NCBI GenBank assembly: GCA_030623035.1
Contig: JAUXFK010000086.1
Coordinates: forward strand, 1-10,644
DNA from: Deltaproteobacteria bacterium
GTDB lineage: Bacteria > Desulfobacterota > UBA8473
Direction: 5' to 3'
Length of the DNA stretch: 10,644 bases
Of this stretch, positions 6,025-10,644 are shown piece after piece. Position 1 is the first letter of the stretch, and every line of letters starts with the position of its first letter. The notes below the pieces were generated by a model. It saw only the letters and a program-made list of their open reading frames with translations. It did not search any database and was not told where the DNA came from. A program made the position numbers and the translations under genes.

Positions 6025-7566
6025 ATGGCAAAGATTAAAAGGGCTTTAATAAGCGTATCAGACAAAAAGGGGATTGAACAACTCGCTAAAAGTCTAAATG
6101 AAATGGGAGTCGAGATCCTCTCTACAGGAGGGACCGCCTCTTTACTAAAGAAAGAGGGAATACCCGTTTTATCTGTTTCCGAGTATACAGGTTTTCCAGA
6201 GATGCTGGATGGCAGGGTAAAAACCCTCCACCCAAAGATACATGGCGCTCTTTTGGGAATAAGGAGCAACAAGGAACATGTAAAAAAGATGGAGGAATTT
6301 AATATCAAACCCATCGACATGGTGATTGTAAACCTCTACCCCTTTGAAGAGACGATTGCCAAAGAAGGATGCACCCTGATAGAGGCTATTGAGAATATCG
6401 ATATAGGGGGGCCCACAATGCTCCGCTCTGCAGCAAAGAACTACAACGATGTAACCGTTATTATCGATCCTGAGGACTACGATGAAGTCCAAAAAGAGAT
6501 GAAAGAGAAAGGCGGTAATGTATCATCAGAAACAAACTTTCGTCTGGCTAAAAAAGTCTTTCAAACAACGGCGAGGTACGATGGGGCTATCTCTAATTAC
6601 CTGGGAAGCCTGGAGGAAAAATTCCCCAGGACCCTGTCTTTACAGTTTGAAAAGAGCCAGGATTTGCGCTATGGAGAAAACCCCCACCAGAAAGCCGCCT
6701 TTTATAAAGAGAGGGGCATAGAAAGCCCTTGCGTTTCCAATGCCACCCAACTTCAGGGAAAAGAACTCTCATTCAACAATATACTCGATTTGGACGCAGC
6801 ACTACAGACTGTAAATGAGTTTCAAGAAACAGCCGCTGTAATCATAAAACATAACAACCCATGTGGGGTGGCAATATCTGATAAATCATTGCCGGATGCC
6901 TATTGCAAGGCCAAGCAATGCGATCCAACCTCAGCCTTTGGGGGGGTTGTTGGTCTTAATCAAAAGGTGGACAGTAATACAGCAAAAGAGATTACTTCTA
7001 CCTTTATAGAAGCGCTCATTGCTCCAGGCTACGATGAGGATGCACTGAAGATACTGAAAGAAAAGAAAGACCTCAGGGTTCTCCAGGTACCCCCACTTAA
7101 AGGATATGCAAAAAGAGTGCATGACATGAAAAAGGTTTTGGGGGGATTATTGGTACAGGATCTGGATATGGTAGACTTCAAATCCTTAGAGGTTGTCACA
7201 AAAAGGAAGCCGACAGAAGAAGACCTAAAGGCATTGCGTTTTGCATGGAAGGTATGCAAGCATGTTAAATCCAATGCCATCGTCTATACAACCTCGGATC
7301 AGGTTGTTGGGATCGGTGCAGGCCAGATGAGCAGGGTAGACTCCTCTAATATCGCTGTAATGAAGGCCTGTCTGCCTACAGAGGGGTCTGTTTTGGCCTC
7401 GGATGCCATGTTTCCATTCAGAGATGGAGTGGATGCTGCTGCCAAAGCAGGGGTCAAGGCCATCATCCAGCCAGGGGGTTCGATAAGAGATGAAGAAATA
7501 ATAGACGCGGCCAATGAACACAATATTGCAATGGTCTTTACAAAGATGAGACACTTCAGGCATTAA
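6025..7566 (+). CDS. purH: Bifunctional AICAR formyltransferase / IMP cyclohydrolase
   Basis: Catalyses the last two steps of IMP synthesis: formylation of AICAR using 10-formyl-THF, then ring closure to IMP. Length is 513 aa, as expected. The N-terminal cyclohydrolase domain (about 1-195) has SVSDKKG (10-16), STGGTA (33-38), the loop GFPEMLDGRVKTLHPKIHG (56-74) and IDIGGPTMLRSAAKN (125-139). The C-terminal transformylase domain has RYGENPHQ (215-222) and the catalytic Lys-His pair in IKHNNPCG (K275, H276). It closes with QPGGSIRDEE and TKMRHFRH; the last motif is more often TGxRHFRH, so Lys replaces Gly here. Purine-rich AGAAAGGA (6007-6014) and AAAAAGAG directly before the ATG can serve as ribosome binding site. 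Downstream the only intergenic DNA before purD is a MITE. Both active sites look complete. Confidence 0.97.
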   Translation: MAKIKRALISVSDKKGIEQLAKSLNEMGVEILSTGGTASLLKKEGIPVLSVSEYTGFPEMLDGRVKTLHPKIHGALLGIRSNKEHVKKMEEFNIKPIDMVIVNLYPFEETIAKEGCTLIEAIENIDIGGPTMLRSAAKNYNDVTVIIDPEDYDEVQKEMKEKGGNVSSETNFRLAKKVFQTTARYDGAISNYLGSLEEKFPRTLSLQFEKSQDLRYGENPHQKAAFYKERGIESPCVSNATQLQGKELSFNNILDLDAALQTVNEFQETAAVIIKHNNPCGVAISDKSLPDAYCKAKQCDPTSAFGGVVGLNQKVDSNTAKEITSTFIEALIAPGYDEDALKILKEKKDLRVLQVPPLKGYAKRVHDMKKVLGGLLVQDLDMVDFKSLEVVTKRKPTEEDLKALRFAWKVCKHVKSNAIVYTTSDQVVGIGAGQMSRVDSSNIAVMKACLPTEGSVLASDAMFPFRDGVDAAAKAGVKAIIQPGGSIRDEEIIDAANEHNIAMVFTKMRHFRH

Positions 7567-7568
7567 CC

Positions 7569-7712
7569 AGTGTCCATTCATGAATGGCCCTTTTGCCCAA
7601 TCTCTGTGTCAGGCTCAGATTTTAATCCTCGAAATATGTCAATATATTCCCGCGGTTAAAATCTTTGCCTTCCTTGATCTTGAACAAAATTGCTCATTTA
7701 TGGATGGACACT
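7569..7712. mobile_element. 144-bp MITE-like element, copy 1 (purH-purD gap)
   Basis: This 144-bp unit has imperfect terminal inverted repeats. The left end is AGTGTCCATTCATGAATG, and the right end, reverse-complemented, reads AGTGTCCATCCATAAATG. It is 132/144 identical, without gaps, to the copy at 10496-10639. Inside is a nested perfect inverted repeat AGATTTTAA (7617-7625) / TTAAAATCT (7656-7664), extended by GGC/GCC across a 2x2 bulge. A further TTTTG (7591-7595) / CAAAA (7685-7689) pairing means the whole unit can fold back. It starts 2 nt after the purH stop and ends 21 nt before the purD ATG. No clear target duplication flanks this copy. It contains no transposase and the parent IS family was not recognised. 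Confidence 0.8.
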
Positions 7713-7733
7713 CACTAGATAAGAGGATAAAAG

Positions 7734-9008
7734 ATGAAGGTACTCGTAATCGGATCGGGCGGCAGGGAACACTGTCTTGTCTGGAAGATAAGCCAGAGCC
7801 CAAAGGTAAAAAAGATATACTGTGCGATGGGTAATGGTGGAATAAGAAGCCTGGCAGAGTGTATTGACATCAAGGAAACGGATATTTCCGGACTAAAAAA
7901 ATTCGCAAATAAAGAGAAAATAGACCTTACCGTAGTCGGTCCAGAACTGCCATTGACCCTTGGTATCGTCGATGAATTCGAAAGCGATGGGCTAAGAATC
8001 TTTGGTGCTTCTAGAGAATCCTCAAAGATAGAAGGAAGCAAATCATTTGCCAAAGATCTGATGAAAAAATACAAAATTCCTACTGCCAAATATCAAACAT
8101 TTACATCAAAAGATAAGGCACTGATATATATTGAAGAAAAGGGATGCCCTGTTGTCATCAAGGCCGATGGACTTGCAGCAGGTAAGGGCGTTATCCCTTC
8201 TAAAAACATTGATGAAGCGATTGCTGCAATCGATCTGATTATGGTAAAAAAGGCCTTTGGAGATGCAGGCAATAAGATAATCGTAGAAGAGTTTTTAACC
8301 GGTGAAGAGGCATCCTTCTTGGTCTTTACAGATGGTGAATCCGTGATCCCTTTACCCACCTCCCAGGATCATAAACCAATCTTTGATGGAGATAGAGGGC
8401 CAAACACTGGAGGTATGGGAGCATATTCTCCGGCTCCGATTGTAACCCGGAACTTACATGCTCAGATCATGCAAGAAATTATTATCCCCACGATACGAGC
8501 AATGGCTGCAGAGGGAAGAAGGTATAAAGGCGTATTGTATGCAGGGTTGATGATTGATGATGGAAGGGCACAGGTTTTAGAGTTTAATGCCCGATTTGGT
8601 GATCCTGAGACGCAACCTCTGCTGATGAGGATGAAAAGCGATATCATCCCTGTATTGGAGGCTACCATAGAAGGAAATCTTTCATTACAGAAGGCTGAAT
8701 GGGACGATAGGGCTTCGGTATGTGTTGTAATGTCATCAAAGGGATATCCGGGAACCTATCAGAAAGGCTTTGAGATAACAGGCCTAAAAGAGGTTTCCAA
8801 AATAAAGAATCTGGAAGTGTTTCATGCCGGAACCGCGATAGAAGGAAGCAAAGTAGTTACGGATGGTGGCAGGGTTCTGGGGGTAACCGCCTTAGGACAT
8901 GGAATCAAGGAAGCCGTTGAGGTCGCATACAGTGCTGTGAAAAAAATACACTTCAATGGAGTGCATTACAGATATGACATCGGAAATAAGGCTTTGAGTA
9001 TTTCTTGA
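7734..9008 (+). CDS. purD: Phosphoribosylamine-glycine ligase (GAR synthetase)
   Basis: ATP-dependent ligase that joins glycine to phosphoribosylamine, the second step of de novo purine synthesis. Length is 424 aa, normal for a monofunctional PurD. It is an ATP-grasp enzyme. The N-terminal domain has GSGGREH (7-13) and VVGPELPL. The ATP-grasp core carries KADGLAAGKGV (143-153), GPNTGGMGAYSP (222-233) and the metal-binding EFNARFGDPETQ (283-294). The C-terminal domain with SSKGYPG is complete. An AGAGG Shine-Dalgarno (7722-7726) lies 7 nt before the ATG, just past the end of the 144-bp element. Transcription from purH would have to run through that element. The TGA stop is in frame with the downstream purE. 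Confidence 0.97.
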   Translation: MKVLVIGSGGREHCLVWKISQSPKVKKIYCAMGNGGIRSLAECIDIKETDISGLKKFANKEKIDLTVVGPELPLTLGIVDEFESDGLRIFGASRESSKIEGSKSFAKDLMKKYKIPTAKYQTFTSKDKALIYIEEKGCPVVIKADGLAAGKGVIPSKNIDEAIAAIDLIMVKKAFGDAGNKIIVEEFLTGEEASFLVFTDGESVIPLPTSQDHKPIFDGDRGPNTGGMGAYSPAPIVTRNLHAQIMQEIIIPTIRAMAAEGRRYKGVLYAGLMIDDGRAQVLEFNARFGDPETQPLLMRMKSDIIPVLEATIEGNLSLQKAEWDDRASVCVVMSSKGYPGTYQKGFEITGLKEVSKIKNLEVFHAGTAIEGSKVVTDGGRVLGVTALGHGIKEAVEVAYSAVKKIHFNGVHYRYDIGNKALSIS

Positions 9009-9119
9009 GGAGAAAAGACTCAAAACAAGAGACTCTCGATTAAAAATGACTGGTTCGAAGACAGAAAAACCCTGTTTATCGAGGAATGTTTAAGGAAGAA
9101 CCCGTTGAAAGGTGATTAT

Positions 9120-9635
9120 ATGCAAAAACCGCTAGTTGGTATCGTCATGGGTAGTGATTCAGATCTTCCGGTTATGGAAGAAGCCAAAAAGTTATTGGAG
9201 TATTTAGAAATAGAATATGAGCTGACCATATCTTCAGCCCATCGCGCACCAGATAGAACTCTTAACTATGCAAAGTCAGCTATTGAAAAAGGGTTAGAGG
9301 TGATTATAGCTGGTGCAGGTAGTGCTGCACATCTTGCCGGGATGATTGCCGCTCATACGAATTTACCTGTAATCGGTGTTCCTATAGATTCTTCTTGCTT
9401 AAAAGGTATTGACGCCTTGCTTTCCACAGTTCAGATGCCGGGAGGCATACCGGTTGCTACGATGGCTATTGGAAAGGCTGGGGCAAAGAATGCGGCGGTC
9501 TTCGCTGCTCAGATATTGGGCGTAAAGTACCCAAAAATCAGAGAAAAACTGAGCATCTATAAAAAAGAACTCGCCTTTCAAGTGGAAGAGAAGGCAAGAA
9601 GGTTAGAAAACCCATCACAAAAAACAGGTATTTAG
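9120..9635 (+). CDS. purE: N5-carboxyaminoimidazole ribonucleotide mutase (PurE class I)
   Basis: Converts N5-CAIR to CAIR in purine synthesis. The 171-residue product has the class I signatures GSDSD (11-15), SAHRAP (39-44) and GAGSAAHLAG (65-74), where E. coli has GGAAHLPG. GIDALLSTVQMPGGIPVATM follows. The ATG at 9120 is chosen because AGGTGA (9110-9115) is well placed 4 nt upstream and relatives start near it. A TTG at 9105 would add only five residues and has no such site. The class I enzyme normally works with PurK, which is not in the window. The 96 bp between the purD stop and the TTG hold no gene, hairpin or repeat that I can see. The gene ends 3 bp from the convergent minus-strand gene. 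Confidence 0.95.
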   Translation: MQKPLVGIVMGSDSDLPVMEEAKKLLEYLEIEYELTISSAHRAPDRTLNYAKSAIEKGLEVIIAGAGSAAHLAGMIAAHTNLPVIGVPIDSSCLKGIDALLSTVQMPGGIPVATMAIGKAGAKNAAVFAAQILGVKYPKIREKLSIYKKELAFQVEEKARRLENPSQKTGI

Positions 9636-9638
9636 TGT

Positions 9639-10031
9639 CTACTTGCCTATAGGCCAGAGCTTCTTTTCTTCTAAGACAGACTTCAAGGTCTTCAGGGCAG
9701 CATTTGTCGCCGGCATCCCTCCATAAACGAAAGTTTGAAAGATTACCTCTGCCATCTCTTCAGGGGAACAACCTACATTAAGGGCTATTTGGATATGAAG
9801 CCTTAACTCATCTATCCTTGATAGAACCGTAAGCGCGGCTATCGTTATCAACTGCCTTGTCTTATGGGGAATCTTCTCTCTGGCATACATTTGTCCTGTA
9901 ATAAACAAAGAAAGGTCTTTTGCCATGTCCTTATCAAAAGCCTTCCATAGATCATATGGCTTATCATCCTTTATGTCTTTCATATAAAGCCCTGCTGTCT
10001 TTTTTGTTTTCTCAAGCACTTCATTGCTCAA
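9639..10031 (-). CDS. Carboxymuconolactone decarboxylase-family protein
   Basis: Small all-helical protein of the CMD/AhpD-like superfamily, 130 aa. The domain (about 35-118) includes REKIPHKTRQLITIAAL (51-67), then ELRLHIQIALNVGCSPEEMAEV (75-96, with the conserved H79) and FVYGGMPATNAAL. It lacks the CxxC pair of AhpD peroxidases; the only cysteine is C88. It is therefore closer to the gamma-carboxymuconolactone decarboxylase branch, although nothing nearby suggests protocatechuate breakdown and its substrate is unknown. The start is TTG at 10031, supported by an AAAGGAG Shine-Dalgarno 8 nt upstream. It lies 15 nt after the RodZ-like gene on the same strand, implying an operon. Its stop lies 3 bp from the purE stop, with no room for a separate terminator. 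Confidence 0.87.
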   Translation of the reverse strand: MSNEVLEKTKKTAGLYMKDIKDDKPYDLWKAFDKDMAKDLSLFITGQMYAREKIPHKTRQLITIAALTVLSRIDELRLHIQIALNVGCSPEEMAEVIFQTFVYGGMPATNAALKTLKSVLEEKKLWPIGK

Positions 10032-10046
10032 AAGAATTTCTCCTTT

Positions 10047-10406
10047 CTAAAAAATCACAAACATAAAAAAACCGAAAACAAATACCAAAATCAATATTAA
10101 TATGACCAAGTAAGATTTTGACAGGTAAGATTTTTTATACGGTGGATATTCTATTTCCTCTTCATTTCTCAAATACTCTAAATGATTCTGAAAACGCAAG
10201 ACCACATCCACCATATCCAGTCCTAGATATTCGGCATAGGACCTTAAAAAGCCTTTAACAATAACATCAGGAGGTAACTTATCCAAATCACTTCTCTCTA
10301 TCGCTTCAAGAAAAACCTTTCTTATCTTTGTAGACTTTGAAATCTCTTCAAGGGAAATAGACCTTGATTCCCTCTCTTTCTTTAGATATTCTCCAAAGGG
10401 CTCCAC
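10047..10406 (-). CDS. Short RodZ-like HTH membrane protein
   Basis: The cytoplasmic N-terminus (about 3-65) is an Xre/HTH_25-type helix-turn-helix like that of RodZ: FGEYLKKERESRSISLEEIS, then FLEAIERSDLDKLPPDVIVK and GFLRSYAEYLGLD. A charged linker (about 70-95) and one membrane segment (about 98-119) follow, and the protein ends there at 119 aa. Full RodZ proteins continue into a periplasmic beta domain (DUF4115), which is absent here. The start is GTG at 10406 because AGGAG lies 4 nt upstream. An in-frame TTG at 10421 would place that Shine-Dalgarno inside the gene. RodZ links MreB to the membrane in rod-shape control; with no periplasmic domain this could be a reduced relative or a different membrane-bound regulator. 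It precedes the CMD-like gene in the same operon. Confidence 0.8.
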   Translation of the reverse strand: MEPFGEYLKKERESRSISLEEISKSTKIRKVFLEAIERSDLDKLPPDVIVKGFLRSYAEYLGLDMVDVVLRFQNHLEYLRNEEEIEYPPYKKSYLSKSYLVILILILVFVFGFFMFVIF

Positions 10407-10407
10407 T

Positions 10408-10415
10408 TTACTCCT
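10408..10415 (-). promoter_or_regulatory. Ribosome binding site that fixes the RodZ-like start
   Basis: On the minus strand the sequence reads AGGAG, four bases (TAAA), then GTG. This is a strong Shine-Dalgarno with near-ideal spacing, favouring GTG at 10406 over the upstream in-frame TTG at 10421. Further upstream on the minus strand TATAAAAT (10440-10433) could be a -10, but no good -35 sits 16-18 bp before it. Confidence 0.65.
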
Positions 10416-10495
10416 GATCAAATCCGTTGAGTATTTTATAGTAAGCGCTGAAACCGATTAGACACTTACACATTATTGGTCAATAAATCTTAAAT

Positions 10496-10639
10496 AGTGC
10501 CCATCCATAAATGGCCCTTTTGCCCAATCTCTGTGTCAGGCTCAGATTTTAATCCTCGAAATATCTTAATATATTCCTGTGGTTAAAAGCTTCGCCTTCC
10601 TTGACCTTGAACAAAATTGCTCATTTCTGGATGGGCACT
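10496..10639. mobile_element. 144-bp MITE-like element, copy 2 (window end)
   Basis: Same orientation and exact length as copy 1, with 12 substitutions and no gaps. The terminal repeats are AGTGCCCATCCATAAATG and, reverse-complemented from the right, AGTGCCCATCCAGAAATG. It is flanked by AAAT on both sides (10492-10495 and 10640-10643), a possible 4-bp target duplication, although the DNA is AT-rich and copy 1 lacks one. It lies upstream of the minus-strand RodZ-like gene, about 90 bp from its start codon. The inner palindrome is slightly degraded (AGATTTTAA against TTAAAAGCT). No coding potential. Confidence 0.8.
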
Positions 10640-10644
10640 AAATA

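Noticed and set aside
7580..7834. 84-residue plus-strand open frame running from the 144-bp element into purD
   Set aside because: Its first half is the mobile element, which has stem-structure conservation, and its second half is out of frame inside purD. It has no ribosome binding site or recognisable domain.
9639..10031. AhpD-type alkylhydroperoxidase
   Set aside because: The superfamily fits, but the CxxC redox pair needed for peroxidase activity is missing; only one cysteine is present.
1..10644. CRISPR array, tRNA or rRNA genes, phage genes, toxin-antitoxin or other defence system
   Set aside because: No regularly spaced direct repeats with unique spacers, no tRNA-like or rRNA sequence, and all sizeable genes have housekeeping or envelope assignments.

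Overview
The window reads as a chromosomal segment of a Gram-negative bacterium. It carries an Mla-type outer-membrane lipid transport set, a lipoprotein signal with a lipobox, and ordinary purine biosynthesis genes. Moderate-to-low GC, long charged proteins and a high load of small dispersed repeats suggest a Desulfobacterota (deltaproteobacterial) or similar lineage. That placement is an impression from gene content, not a measured phylogeny.

Layout. Bases 1-266 hold two GAGAC-loop hairpins and a likely promoter. Bases 267-4039 are a tight plus-strand unit: alanine racemase (alr), then the MlaE permease, MlaF ATPase and MlaD substrate-binding protein. Junctions are 0 nt, a 4-nt overlap (if MlaF starts at TTG) and 15 nt. 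Bases 4040-4302 hold a 175-bp inverted-repeat element with a clear 8-bp target duplication. Next is a large predicted lipoprotein (4303-5787) built from about 19 copies of a W/F-P-L/I/F-F/Y motif. Bases 5788-6024 carry an inverted copy of the DNA into which the 175-bp element inserted. From 6025 the purine genes purH, purD and purE follow on the plus strand. A 144-bp MITE-like element fills almost all of the purH-purD gap. Two minus-strand genes converge on purE: a carboxymuconolactone decarboxylase-like protein and a short RodZ-like HTH/membrane protein. A second copy of the 144-bp element closes the window, in the same orientation as the first.

How the genes work together. Alr supplies D-alanine for peptidoglycan, and MlaEFD is the inner-membrane core of a phospholipid transporter, so the first operon has an envelope theme; no mlaC, mlaA or mlaB is present. 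PurD, PurE and PurH catalyse an early, a middle and the last two steps of IMP synthesis. The least described parts are the repeat-built lipoprotein and the small mobile elements. For the 175-bp element, a second copy of the target DNA within the window allows the empty site to be reconstructed.
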